Origin: Sedimentisphaerales bacterium
GTDB lineage: Bacteria > Planctomycetota > Phycisphaerae > Sedimentisphaerales > Anaerobacaceae
DNA: 35,291 nt
Direction of reading: 5' to 3'
Assembly (NCBI GenBank): GCA_016936075.1
Contig: JAFGPS010000172.1
Location: 1-35,291, forward strand
Below, piece after piece: positions 24,549 to 33,286 of the stretch. The translations under genes were made by a program, and so were the position numbers. How positions within the stretch are numbered: the first letter of the stretch is position 1; the number at the start of each line of letters is the position of its first letter. The notes under the pieces were generated by a model. It did no database searches, was not told the DNA's origin, and was given only the letters and a program-made list of their open reading frames with translations.

Positions 24549-27302
24549 TTAGTCAGATAATATTTTTAAATTTGGCAGGATATTTTTAAGTTCTGCTATT
24601 TGTTCTTTACTTACTTTAGTTCCACTAATATCAAGAATTTTTAAATTTTTAAGTTTAACAAGAGACTCAATATTATTTACCTGAGTTCGATTAAGGTTAA
24701 GCGTATTCAGAGAAGATAGATTAGCGAGCGGATTTATATCATTTACTTGAGTTCCACTTAAATTAAGCGTTTGAAGATTCCATAATCGTGAGAGAAGACT
24801 TATATTACTGATTTTGTTATTAGTAATTTCGAGATATTCCAAATTCCTGAGATTAATTAGACCATCAATGCTATCAAAATTACCTCCGTTAATTTGAAGT
24901 TTATGCAGGTTCCTAAATCTGCTCATCCTCCTGATTTCGATAAGTTTTGGTCCAGATAATCGCAACTCTGTTATTTGATCATAGTCATCTTCAGTTAACT
25001 CATCCGGTTTTTTATTCAACTGAATCGCAGCGGCTTCAAGAATCAACCTTTCATTATCAGTCTTGGCGTTTGCTTCTCGAATAAAAGAAGGAAGTGGCAA
25101 ACTGCCATCAGAAATTACAGACTTTATCCAATTTGGAACATCAGGCTTCTGTTCCGAATTCAGACGTTCTTTCCATTCAGTATCAGTGAGCCGGCTGTCA
25201 CTAATAAATTCATAATAAGGCATTACTGCGCCTCTACATAAAATATGAGTGCCTTGCCAGGGGTACAAAACGTATATCGCCCTTGGACGAGTTATCCCAA
25301 CTTCAAGATATCCATCACCTGGAGAATAGTGAACGTCAACTATTCTCATCGCATCGTCTATCGGTCCTTCATATGAATTCTGATTATAAAACATTATTTT
25401 GGCCAAATTTATACCGTATGATTTAAAGAAACGTTCATATTGAGCCAGGTCCTCTCCGTCAAGCTGCTTTTGAGCGATCTCAGCCAGGGTCCGACTCATA
25501 CTTTCCAAACTGTTCCATAGTTCTTTTAAATTGTAATCATAATCCCTTATTCTTCTCATCAAATCAATATCTTCTGGAAGTTTGTTGACCAATAAATCAC
25601 GGGCAATTTGTCTTAAATCATCAATATTTTTCTTTGAATAATCTCTTCTATCTGATTGCCCATCAATAACCTGCAATCTAAAGAGTAAGCCGCTCACTAA
25701 ATCAAATCTTTCCCACTCATTTCTCGGTAAATCAGTCACAGAAATTTTGAAGTTATTTTTTTCTACAAGTTCTGCAAAGTACATAATATCATCACTCATT
25801 TGTTTGTAATTTGTTTCCAGTGCTCCGGACTTACCAAGAAGTTCCTTTGTTTTTTGGGCAAGCTGCACCATTTTATTATAAAACTCCGGCTCAGGCTCAA
25901 CAAAGCCTGTTGGCGGCATTACCATTCCCATATACGTAACTGATTGTTTAGCCTGAAGCGACCACGTATGGCGAAGTTGTGACCAACCGGCAAGAGTTGT
26001 ATTACAGCTTTTGGCTTGCCATGTTTCATTTTTCATAAACGCCGGACTTTCAGCAGGCGGTTCATCGAGCAAACATGCCAGGCATTGTAAATAATCAAGA
26101 TAAAGAGAATTGCCTGAGAATGCTTCTTTTGTATCTTCGATTGTTTTAAGTAATTTCGCTTTATCTGAATATTCCAACTTACTTTTTGCAAATTCAGAAC
26201 CTAACGCCGCACAGACCTCCAGCCCAGTCGGAAAAGGCCTGCTAAATTCCCTCAAGTCGGTAGTTCTATGGAACATTACTGCATCAGGTGTACGATAAGC
26301 GGAAATAAATCTAAATTGCGGCTCAGCAGCGGCGGTATTGGAATTAAGAGGTGGAAAACGTACCTGGTCGTTGATTAGTGAACCACCTTCAGCTTTTAGT
26401 TTTTGTTTTAATTTTTTTCGAATATTTGAGAGGTCATTTTTGTTCAGTTTTCCGTTTATTTGTTCTTTTGCGGTTATTACGTTCCAGTCATCTCCGGTAC
26501 CTATGAACATTTTATATGCACTGAAGAAATCTGTATATCTTTGATATTTTTCCGAATCTCCATCAAACTTATTCAAATCGAGACAATTACCCAAAATTAA
26601 TATAGAAAGTAATTCATCATTTTGACTAAGTCTGAACGGTATGGATTGCAGCCAGGAAACAGCGCGGAAATATTTCGACAATAGTTCAGATTCTATATAA
26701 AAACCTCTTGGTTTGTATCTGCTGTAATCAATTGAGTACAAATCATTTGTCGGCTCGCCAAGCCATAAAGGTTTTTCATTTGCTTCTGCCAGCTCAATTT
26801 TTTCCACTTCTTCATTAATAATCCGATTGATTTTATTATCATCCAGCTTAAAATTTTCGTCTAACAATTTAATAGCGGTTCCTACAACAATAAACGCTCT
26901 TTCTTGTGCGGCTGTAACTAAATCAGAACGGTAATTAATATCTTCATTGTTTTTTGATAAGTTGCTTAAAACAAACTTCAGAATTTCTTCTAAACGGCTT
27001 GCGTTTGCCTTTTCCAGCCTCAGAATAGATTCTTCATATAAAACATGATAAGCATTGATCAGAGAATCGGTTGTTATAAAGAACGTCATATTACTTTCGA
27101 TATAAGGAGTAAATATCTGCTTATAAGCTGTCTCTGTTATAACAACATTATTTTCGGATAGTTTTTCAATCACACTTTCACTCAAATTTTCTTTTTGTGC
27201 CAACTTTCGCCAATTCTGGTCAGTTTCTTGTTCTCCTTGTGATTGAATAGACATTAGCAAAGCGAGTAATATAGCGATTAATTCTAAATTTTTCATTTGC
27301 AT
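24549..27302 (-). CDS. exported DUF3160 protein with C-terminal leucine-rich repeats
   Basis: A 917-residue protein with an N-terminal signal peptide (MQMKNLELIAILLALLMSIQ). The region from ~50 to ~730 matches the DUF3160 family (TFFITTDSLINAYHVLYEE near the start, then CAALGSEFAKSKLEYSD, and a TYMGMVMPPTGFVEPEPEFY segment). The last ~140 residues are internalin-type leucine-rich repeats of about 22 residues (LEYLEITNNKISNISLLSRL, LQTLNLSGTQVNDINPLANL, LNTLNLNRTQVNNIESLVKL). DUF3160 has no established function; LRRs normally bind proteins. No membrane anchor or lipobox was seen, so it is probably periplasmic or secreted. GGGG lies 7-8 nt before the first of two close ATGs. It converges on the polyferredoxin gene with a 119-bp gap and no clear terminator. 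Confidence 0.85.
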   Translation of the reverse strand: MQMKNLELIAILLALLMSIQSQGEQETDQNWRKLAQKENLSESVIEKLSENNVVITETAYKQIFTPYIESNMTFFITTDSLINAYHVLYEESILRLEKANASRLEEILKFVLSNLSKNNEDINYRSDLVTAAQERAFIVVGTAIKLLDENFKLDDNKINRIINEEVEKIELAEANEKPLWLGEPTNDLYSIDYSRYKPRGFYIESELLSKYFRAVSWLQSIPFRLSQNDELLSILILGNCLDLNKFDGDSEKYQRYTDFFSAYKMFIGTGDDWNVITAKEQINGKLNKNDLSNIRKKLKQKLKAEGGSLINDQVRFPPLNSNTAAAEPQFRFISAYRTPDAVMFHRTTDLREFSRPFPTGLEVCAALGSEFAKSKLEYSDKAKLLKTIEDTKEAFSGNSLYLDYLQCLACLLDEPPAESPAFMKNETWQAKSCNTTLAGWSQLRHTWSLQAKQSVTYMGMVMPPTGFVEPEPEFYNKMVQLAQKTKELLGKSGALETNYKQMSDDIMYFAELVEKNNFKISVTDLPRNEWERFDLVSGLLFRLQVIDGQSDRRDYSKKNIDDLRQIARDLLVNKLPEDIDLMRRIRDYDYNLKELWNSLESMSRTLAEIAQKQLDGEDLAQYERFFKSYGINLAKIMFYNQNSYEGPIDDAMRIVDVHYSPGDGYLEVGITRPRAIYVLYPWQGTHILCRGAVMPYYEFISDSRLTDTEWKERLNSEQKPDVPNWIKSVISDGSLPLPSFIREANAKTDNERLILEAAAIQLNKKPDELTEDDYDQITELRLSGPKLIEIRRMSRFRNLHKLQINGGNFDSIDGLINLRNLEYLEITNNKISNISLLSRLWNLQTLNLSGTQVNDINPLANLSSLNTLNLNRTQVNNIESLVKLKNLKILDISGTKVSKEQIAELKNILPNLKILSD

Positions 27303-27481
27303 GGCTTTACCCCTAAATATATTCAGATCCTCTTTTTAATCTCAAGTACAATATCATATTTTAGTACATAAATGCAATAGGGACAAGTTCGTCTTTCTGA
27401 GTATATAGACGTTCAAATCAGGAATTTGTTACAAAAAAACAAGAAAATAGTTGATTTTGATGAAAAATATATGATTTATAG

Positions 27482-28903
27482 TTACGAAACTTTATTTAAT
27501 TTATTCAAGATATGCCAGAAAGCTCCGCGGGCACCGTTTTTAATAGCATTTATGAGCGGCGTGTTGTCATTGTAATTATAATCTGAGGCATCCTCTCCGG
27601 CTGGCTCGAAGAATCGCTTGTCACCATTGATAAAATCCTTTATCAACTCGGCTGGTTTTTCTCCTAATTTCTCAGATATATAAAAAGTCGGCATAAGCAT
27701 GTTCAGCGGTCCGGTGTATTTACGCCTGATAGCAGCGTGATTGCCTCTATGCAGTTGTTCCTTGACATATTTTTCCATGAATGTCCCTGGGTAAACTCGC
27801 ATTCCGAGCGTTGCGCCGATGCAATCAGCGTCTATTTCTTTTGCGAAATCAATGGTTTCCTTCGCCGTTTCTGGAGTTTCTCCCGGACCACCCAGAAGAA
27901 GGTCAACCATAACCGCCATTCCATTTTCCTTGCAAAGTTTTACTCCGGTTGCGATGTTTTCTTTATTATGTTTTTGATTGTAGGTTCGCAGCATAGTTTC
28001 GTTTGCAGAATCACCTGTAAAATCTACTCCAACGCAACCGGCCAAAGCCATTTGTTTTGCAAGTTCCGCGTCGAATGGAGCAGGGGACATATATGTGTAC
28101 CATTTGATTTTTTCGCCAAGTGAGCGTTTGTTGATTTCCATGCAGATATTCAAAGCATGACTGTATGAAAGGTTGAACTCCGAATCGCAGATATGCAGGA
28201 CATCAACACCCTGTTTCAGTAACGACTGAATTTCATCGACAACTTCAGAAGGATTGCGAAGCCGAAGTTTTGTTCCTTTGGCGATTGGGTCGGCACAATA
28301 TATGCAATTGCGATTACATCCTCTCTTGGTTTCTATGCCGCACTGACCTCCACGTTTGAAATAAGCGAGATTATCAATGAAATTACGTTCCGTTCCCAAT
28401 GATAATGGTTCGGGCCAGGAAGGGTGATTTTCTAATATTTTGTTTTTATTCCGCCATAAAAGGCCCGGGACGTTTGCAAAGTTTTTATGGTCGCGTAATT
28501 GCCTCATCAGTTCAACTATTGCGATTTCTCCGTCTCCGTGTATTCCGAAATCCGCTCCTGAATATTCTAAAATTGGTTTTGCGAAAATTGAAAAACCTAT
28601 ACCTCCGAGAACAATAGGGGCATCTGTTAAGGCTCGTATTTCTTCTATTGTATTTTTTAGTTTTGGTACGAACCAGTCTGCGCTGGGCCAGAAACAGTCA
28701 TCGGCGTTTCTAAAAGTAATTCCAATTAATTCCGGCATGTTTTTTGAAAAGAAATCTCTCATTGTTTCTTCGGGTTTTTCAACTAAACCTAAATCGAGCA
28801 ATTCTACATCGATACCAGCTTGTTGTGCGGAAGACGTTACGTAGTCGAGACCTACCGGAGCGATTGAAGGTGACATTCTGTTTGTGTTAATAAGGACCAG
28901 CAT
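27482..28903 (-). CDS. B12-binding-type radical SAM enzyme
   Basis: A 473-residue enzyme. The N-terminal ~170 residues form a Rossmann domain of the cobalamin-binding type (MLVLINTNRMSPSIAPVGLD; later IVLGGIGFSIF and FGIHGDGE), but without the DxHxxG histidine motif, so B12 may bind base-off/His-off or not at all. The radical SAM core follows with CNRNCIYC at Cys196, Cys200 and Cys203, which bind the 4Fe-4S cluster, and LLLGGPGET. Family members methylate, cyclise or rearrange diverse substrates; this one's target is unknown. The longest frame starts at ATG 28954, but that start runs almost into a terminator and has no ribosome-binding site. The ATG at 28903 begins at the conserved LVLINTNR and has AGAAAG upstream. 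It is probably a separate transcript. Confidence 0.85.
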   Translation of the reverse strand: MLVLINTNRMSPSIAPVGLDYVTSSAQQAGIDVELLDLGLVEKPEETMRDFFSKNMPELIGITFRNADDCFWPSADWFVPKLKNTIEEIRALTDAPIVLGGIGFSIFAKPILEYSGADFGIHGDGEIAIVELMRQLRDHKNFANVPGLLWRNKNKILENHPSWPEPLSLGTERNFIDNLAYFKRGGQCGIETKRGCNRNCIYCADPIAKGTKLRLRNPSEVVDEIQSLLKQGVDVLHICDSEFNLSYSHALNICMEINKRSLGEKIKWYTYMSPAPFDAELAKQMALAGCVGVDFTGDSANETMLRTYNQKHNKENIATGVKLCKENGMAVMVDLLLGGPGETPETAKETIDFAKEIDADCIGATLGMRVYPGTFMEKYVKEQLHRGNHAAIRRKYTGPLNMLMPTFYISEKLGEKPAELIKDFINGDKRFFEPAGEDASDYNYNDNTPLINAIKNGARGAFWHILNKLNKVS

Positions 28904-28964
28904 AATTTTCTTTCTATTCAAATTTCCAACATGTATAACCGTTTGCGCGGGCATAAAAGTCTAA

Positions 28965-29004
28965 AAAAGAAGGGCTGATTTTTTAATCAATCAGCCCTTC
29001 TTTT
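28965..29004 (-). terminator. intrinsic terminator after the porin gene
   Basis: A perfect 16-bp inverted repeat (28965-28980 and 28989-29004) with an 8-nt loop. Each arm ends in four A/T pairs, and on the minus strand the second arm runs into a T-tract. It lies 23 nt past the porin stop. It would also work weakly on the plus strand. Confidence 0.85.
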
Positions 29005-29026
29005 CATTATTATTTAATTCAGGAGA

Positions 29027-29884
29027 TTAGAATTTGCATGTCAGGGATAATGTACTCCACAGTTGGTCTTTTTTGTTTACTGAATCATCAAAAGATAATT
29101 GTAAAAACATTCCTGGAGTTAGTGATACATTGCTATTGATATCATAAGCTGTTGTTGCCCCGAAAACAGCATTTGACCAGTCATGGTCTGCATTTGCGCC
29201 ATTTGGAGCTACGCCGTCATTGAAGACAAATTCTGTGTGCCAGTTAATTTTCCTGTCAACACCTGTAAGGGGACATACATATGGTGTTGCATAATCAAGC
29301 ATGAAGATATGTGCAAAACCTGAAGCAGTACCACCTGCTCCCGAATTTGCTCCGACTGTGGTGCCGCTGTTTACCGGCATTAATTTAACCAGAACATATG
29401 AAGGAACCAGGCCTTCAACACCTAAAAGTTTTGGGAAAGACATGACAGTGTGTAATTCGTGTAAATCAAAAATACCGGAATCAGTGTTTACTGGAGTTGC
29501 TACACCGCCTTTTGAATGACTGCTTTGCTGTGGGTAATTATAATATACATATGCGAATCTGTAGTTCATCTCAAACAATTCGTCTGCAAAAGCTTTTCCA
29601 TGATAATAAAGAGAATAATCCCATCTCTCAAAATTTTCGTAGCCTGATGAATTTGCTCTATGGCCTTCTACGCTGAATCCTACACCTGTGCTTGGTGAAA
29701 ACAGGTCAAGAGTAGGATGAATAGCGGATTTGGCTCCGAAAACATTGAAACCTCTCCATACATATTTAGTTCCATATGTCAGGTCAAACTTAACCTGTAA
29801 GTCTGTAGGTTGAGTATCCTGAGCGAAACTGATACCCATACAAACCAAACATATCAAACTGCTCAACATTAATACCTTCTTCAT
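29027..29884 (-). CDS. TorF-family putative outer-membrane porin
   Basis: A 285-residue beta-barrel protein. Signal peptide at 1-21 (MKKVLMLSSLICLVCMGISFA). The mature part starts with amphipathic strands and TYGTKYVWRGFNVFGAK, the Y-W-R-G motif typical of the TorF/Gcw_chp family. The chain ends TLSLTCKF, with the terminal Phe expected for insertion by the BAM complex. AAGGAG lies 7 nt before the ATG, and the gene has its own promoter and terminator, so it is probably a well-expressed single-gene transcript. Its cargo is unknown. Confidence 0.85.
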   Translation of the reverse strand: MKKVLMLSSLICLVCMGISFAQDTQPTDLQVKFDLTYGTKYVWRGFNVFGAKSAIHPTLDLFSPSTGVGFSVEGHRANSSGYENFERWDYSLYYHGKAFADELFEMNYRFAYVYYNYPQQSSHSKGGVATPVNTDSGIFDLHELHTVMSFPKLLGVEGLVPSYVLVKLMPVNSGTTVGANSGAGGTASGFAHIFMLDYATPYVCPLTGVDRKINWHTEFVFNDGVAPNGANADHDWSNAVFGATTAYDINSNVSLTPGMFLQLSFDDSVNKKDQLWSTLSLTCKF

Positions 29885-29912
29885 AACTATCTCCTTTCAA
29901 TTTATTATTGTT

Positions 29913-29942
29913 ACTATACAAATATCCATATTTAAGTTTCAA
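29913..29942 (-). promoter_or_regulatory. sigma-70 promoter of the porin gene
   Basis: On the minus strand: TTGAAA (29937-29942), an 18-nt spacer, and TATAGT (29913-29918). Each box has five of six consensus bases. Transcription would start about 22 nt before the ATG, inside the 76-bp gap after trpB2. Confidence 0.6.
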
Positions 29943-29960
29943 TTATCAATATCAGAATTT

Positions 29961-31349
29961 CTACCATTTACCGCTTTTTCTCATTTCAGCTTTCGGAAGG
30001 TCCTTAATCGCTGCGAGAAATTTATTCATTTCTTCATCGGGTAATTCATAATCAGTTAATTGTCCTGATAAGTATTTATCATATCCTACAAGGTCCATAA
30101 GTCCATGGCCGCTATAGCAGAATAAAATAACTTTCTCTTTTCCTTCTTCTTTTGCTTTTTTGGCTTCATCAATAACAGCAGCTATTGCCTGGCTTGTTTC
30201 CGGTGCAGGAATAAAGCCTTCTGTTCTTGACCATGTTATGGCAGCTTCATATGATTGTAACTGATGATATGCACGCGGCTCCAGTAAACCTTCTACGATT
30301 GCCTGGCAAATCAGGGGAGCCATTCCGTGATAACGTAAACCACCTGCGTGAATTGGCGGCGGGACAAAAGAATGTCCTAATGAATGCATCGCCAGAAGCG
30401 GCGTTGTACATGCAGTGTCGCCGAAATCGTACACAAATGGTGCTCTTGTCATTGTCGGGCATGCCGTTGGCTCGACCGGAATAATCTTTATTTCATCGCC
30501 ATTGATTTTATCTGCGACAAACGGGAACGACAGGCCTGCGAAGTTACTTCCGCCGCCGGCACAGCCGATTACGATATCCGGCTTTTCTCCGACCATTTTC
30601 ATCTGTTTTTTAGCTTCAAGTCCGATGATTGTCTGGTGAAGAAGTACGTGATTCAAAACGCTGCCAAGCGCATAACGTGTCTTTCCTGCAGGATCGGTTA
30701 CTGCCTGTTCGATAGCTTCACTGATTGCGATTCCCAGGCTTCCGGGTGTATCCGGCATTTCAGAGAGGATTTTACGTCCTGCATTTGTTTCGTTACTTGG
30801 ACTTGCTACGCAATTTGCTCCCCATGTATTCATCATCATTTTTCTGAAAGGTTTCTGGTCGAAACTTATTCTGACCATAAATACCTTACATTCGAGTCCA
30901 ACGAGCTGACATGCAAAAGCAAGTGCGCTTCCCCATTGACCGGCACCTGTTTCAGTTGTTAATCTTTCGATGCCGAATTGTTTGTTATACCATGCCTGTG
31001 CAACTGCAGTATTGGGCTTGTGACTTCCTGGCGGGCTAGTGCTCTCGTCCTTAAAATATATTCGGGCAGGGGTGTCAAGGTATTTTTCAAGATATCTTGC
31101 TCTGCGCAAAGGTGCGGGCCTCCAGCGGTATAGAAGGTCGAGTATCTCTCCCGGAATATCTATCCATCTGTCCTGGCTCACTTCCTGCTCGATTAGATTC
31201 ATCGGAAAAACTGGTGCAAGCATGTCCGGTGAAATCGGGTTACCATCTGGTCCAAGGGGAGGTAACATAGGTGTGGGCAAATCTGCCGCTAAATTGTACC
31301 ACTGACGTGGTATATCACTTTCATTCAAAAATATTTTTGTTTGTTCCAT
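29961..31349 (-). CDS. trpB: TrpB2-type tryptophan synthase beta-like enzyme
   Basis: A 462-residue PLP enzyme of the TrpB2 group, which condenses indole or a related nucleophile with serine or phosphoserine. The PLP Schiff-base lysine is Lys111 ([10 protein letters not shown]), the catalytic glutamate is Glu133 (TETGAGQWG), and the phosphate-binding loop is GCAGGGSNF (262-270). The long N-terminal extension and the NHVLLHQT insertion are the features that separate TrpB2 from the shorter TrpB1. No trpA or other trp gene is nearby, as is usual for TrpB2, which can act without the alpha subunit, for instance to salvage indole. AGGAG lies 6-7 nt before the ATG. Confidence 0.93.
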   Translation of the reverse strand: MEQTKIFLNESDIPRQWYNLAADLPTPMLPPLGPDGNPISPDMLAPVFPMNLIEQEVSQDRWIDIPGEILDLLYRWRPAPLRRARYLEKYLDTPARIYFKDESTSPPGSHKPNTAVAQAWYNKQFGIERLTTETGAGQWGSALAFACQLVGLECKVFMVRISFDQKPFRKMMMNTWGANCVASPSNETNAGRKILSEMPDTPGSLGIAISEAIEQAVTDPAGKTRYALGSVLNHVLLHQTIIGLEAKKQMKMVGEKPDIVIGCAGGGSNFAGLSFPFVADKINGDEIKIIPVEPTACPTMTRAPFVYDFGDTACTTPLLAMHSLGHSFVPPPIHAGGLRYHGMAPLICQAIVEGLLEPRAYHQLQSYEAAITWSRTEGFIPAPETSQAIAAVIDEAKKAKEEGKEKVILFCYSGHGLMDLVGYDKYLSGQLTDYELPDEEMNKFLAAIKDLPKAEMRKSGKW

Positions 31350-31430
31350 ATATCACTCCTGATTTTAAGTTTCACTCATCCGCAATTTGCTTCGTAAACA
31401 GCAGAACTTAAATTTCTTAATAATGCGGAT

Positions 31431-31459
31431 ATGCTATTGCAAAGATTATATTAAGTCAA
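31431..31459 (-). promoter_or_regulatory. candidate promoter of trpB2
   Basis: On the minus strand: TTGACT (31454-31459), a 17-nt spacer and TAGCAT (31431-31436), about 80 nt before the start codon. A perfect TATAAT (31445-31450) overlaps the spacer and may be an alternative -10 with a poor -35. Confidence 0.35.
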
Positions 31460-31514
31460 GTATCGTATTTCTATGATTCGGCGTATCTTATGGAAAAAAT
31501 TTACTCTTATTTTG

Positions 31515-31549
31515 AAAAAAACCTCTTATTTCAGGTTATTAACAAGAGG
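31515..31549 (-). terminator. intrinsic terminator or attenuator upstream of trpB2
   Basis: On the minus strand a 9-bp stem (CCTCTTGTT and AATAAGAGG, one G-T wobble, 10-nt loop) is followed directly by TTTTTTTC. This is the full form of an intrinsic terminator, but no leftward gene lies between it and the rightward hemA. It would stop a leader transcript of trpB2, or antisense transcription from the hemA region. Confidence 0.6.
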
Positions 31550-31739
31550 ATATTTCGGTAAGTCTTTGAAATATAGTGTTTTATGAAAATATATGTTTGT
31601 GTAAGACCCATAAAATCCATAATGGAACTTTGAAAAAGTAGCAATCTAAAATATTTTAAATTTTGACTATTTTTGTAAATATCTCTTCACAACAAGCTGG
31701 TTAATATACTAATAATTTTTAGCTTTAAAGTAATTTGAA

Positions 31740-31768
31740 TTGATACATATTTTTTGGTACGATATTAA
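31740..31768 (+). promoter_or_regulatory. candidate sigma-70 promoter of hemA
   Basis: TTGATA (31740-31745), a 17-nt spacer and TATTAA (31763-31768), five and four consensus bases respectively. Transcription would begin about 75 nt before the hemA start. The leader then contains AGGAGG and AAGGAAGGG, purine-rich stretches not placed before a usable start codon. Confidence 0.45.
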
Positions 31769-31849
31769 CGTCATTAAAGTAGGAGGATGTTAAAGGAAGG
31801 GTACAGAATATTGTAATATAAGTATATTGGTTAAGACCGTTTGGAAATA

Positions 31850-33226
31850 ATGAAAATAGTATGTATAGGATTGAATCATAAGAGTGCGCCTTTAGATATT
31901 CGTGAAAAGCTTTTTTTCAACACAGAACAGATAAACGCGGCTTTGGTTGAGTTGAAAAAAAGTTTTCCTGATGCGGAATTTCTATTGCTTTCCACGTGTA
32001 ATCGGGTAGAGATATTCTGCGCATGCAAACGTGTCGGCGGCATGGAATATGAGCAACTCGCAAACTTTCTTGCTGATTTCCATAAGCTCAATTTGAATAA
32101 TTTCCGTGAGCTTTTATATTTTTATAGTGATGAAGATGTAGTCCGGCATTTGCTTACTGTTGCTTCCGGTCTCGATAGCATGGTTCTCGGCGAAGAGCAA
32201 ATACTAAGTCAAGTCAAGGAAAGTTATAAATTGGCCTGCTCAGCCAAAAGTACAGGCAAGATAACTAATCGCCTTTTTCATTGTGCCTTTTTTACAAGTA
32301 AGAAAGTACATACTTGTACCGGTATATCGGATGGCCGCATAAGCGTGGCGGGAGTTGCGGTAGAGCTTGCAAAAAAACTCTTTGCTGAAATCGCAAAATC
32401 CAAAACAGTTGTGATTGGTGCAGGAGAAATGGGCGAGCTCCTTGTGAAGCATTTGCTTCATATCGGGTGTTCTGATATAACTGTAATTAACAGGTCTTTC
32501 GAAAAAGGCAATGCAATTGCTCGAAGACGCGGGATTAAAGCCGCACAATGGAGCGAACTTAATGAAAAAATAGTTGATTCTGACATTGTGATTTCCTCTG
32601 TTTCTATGAAGGAATATCTTTTTGATAGAAATAAAATGCAAGAGATAATGGATAAAAGGCAGAATAAACCGGTTTTAATTATTGATATTTCTGTACCGAG
32701 AAATTTTGACCCTGAAGTTGCGGAAATTGAAAACGTTCATCTTTATAGCATAGACGAGCTTTCCTATGTAGCAAAAGAAAATCTTAAAGCCAGAGAAGGT
32801 GATATATCGAAGTGTATGCAAATAATTTCAGAAGAGACATGTTCGTTTATGGAATGGTTTGACACTATCGAATTAGGTCCACTCATCGGACGGATGAAAA
32901 AGCAATTTGGTCAGATAACCCAGGCTGAACTTGAGAGGTTTTTTGTTGGCATAAGACAGGAAGCACCATGCAGGGAAGTATTGGAGACAATGGTCAATCG
33001 AATTGTAAATAAACTTCTGCATTGTGTCATAAGTAACGTGGAATCAACTGCGAAAAATGACAGCCCCGGCGAAGCCGCAAGGCTTATTCAAAATATTATG
33101 AGTCAGGCTGAGAAAATTTCTTCCGACACGCAAGGGCAGTCTAATTCTATTTCTATTAAAGCAAAAAGCAATAGAAAGTGTAAGAATAGAGTTTGTGACG
33201 CTGATTCTTCGCTTTGTTCTGATTGA
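31850..33226 (+). CDS. hemA: glutamyl-tRNA reductase
   Basis: A 458-residue cytoplasmic enzyme that reduces glutamyl-tRNA to glutamate-1-semialdehyde with NADPH, the first step of the C5 heme/tetrapyrrole pathway. The catalytic Cys50 lies in LSTCNRVEIF, the conserved His100 in EDVVRHLLTVASGLDS, and GEEQIL at 114-119. The NADPH-binding loop is VIGAGEMG (188-195), and the C-terminal dimerisation helix follows. The ATG at 31850 has TGGA just upstream and gives the normal start MKIVCIGLNH; the TTG at 31841 belongs to that ribosome-binding site. After about residue 425 there is a Ser/Lys/Cys-rich tail not usual for the family. Other heme genes are not adjacent. Confidence 0.97.
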   Translation: MKIVCIGLNHKSAPLDIREKLFFNTEQINAALVELKKSFPDAEFLLLSTCNRVEIFCACKRVGGMEYEQLANFLADFHKLNLNNFRELLYFYSDEDVVRHLLTVASGLDSMVLGEEQILSQVKESYKLACSAKSTGKITNRLFHCAFFTSKKVHTCTGISDGRISVAGVAVELAKKLFAEIAKSKTVVIGAGEMGELLVKHLLHIGCSDITVINRSFEKGNAIARRRGIKAAQWSELNEKIVDSDIVISSVSMKEYLFDRNKMQEIMDKRQNKPVLIIDISVPRNFDPEVAEIENVHLYSIDELSYVAKENLKAREGDISKCMQIISEETCSFMEWFDTIELGPLIGRMKKQFGQITQAELERFFVGIRQEAPCREVLETMVNRIVNKLLHCVISNVESTAKNDSPGEAARLIQNIMSQAEKISSDTQGQSNSISIKAKSNRKCKNRVCDADSSLCSD

Positions 33227-33286
33227 TATTTATTGAGTAATATTTTAATAATAGTTCATTAATATTTTTTCGAAAGGGGAGATTCA

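Larger units (their letters stand above)
31350..31849. other. divergent intergenic region trpB2-hemA, 500 bp
   Basis: Very AT-rich and longer than needed for two promoters. It holds candidate promoters for both genes and a terminator-like hairpin on the minus strand (each listed separately). A 29-codon minus-strand frame (31531-31620) ends inside that hairpin. No protein gene of normal size or known RNA family was recognised. Confidence 0.6.

Noticed and set aside
30384-30962. 192-residue Cys-rich plus-strand frame
   Set aside because: It is antisense to trpB2, and its Cys-rich character arises from the opposite reading of trpB2 codons.
31790-31819. Nine-codon frame (MLKEGYRIL) after AGGAGG in the hemA leader
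   Set aside because: The AGGAGG touches the ATG with no spacing, so it would not initiate well; treated as leader sequence only.
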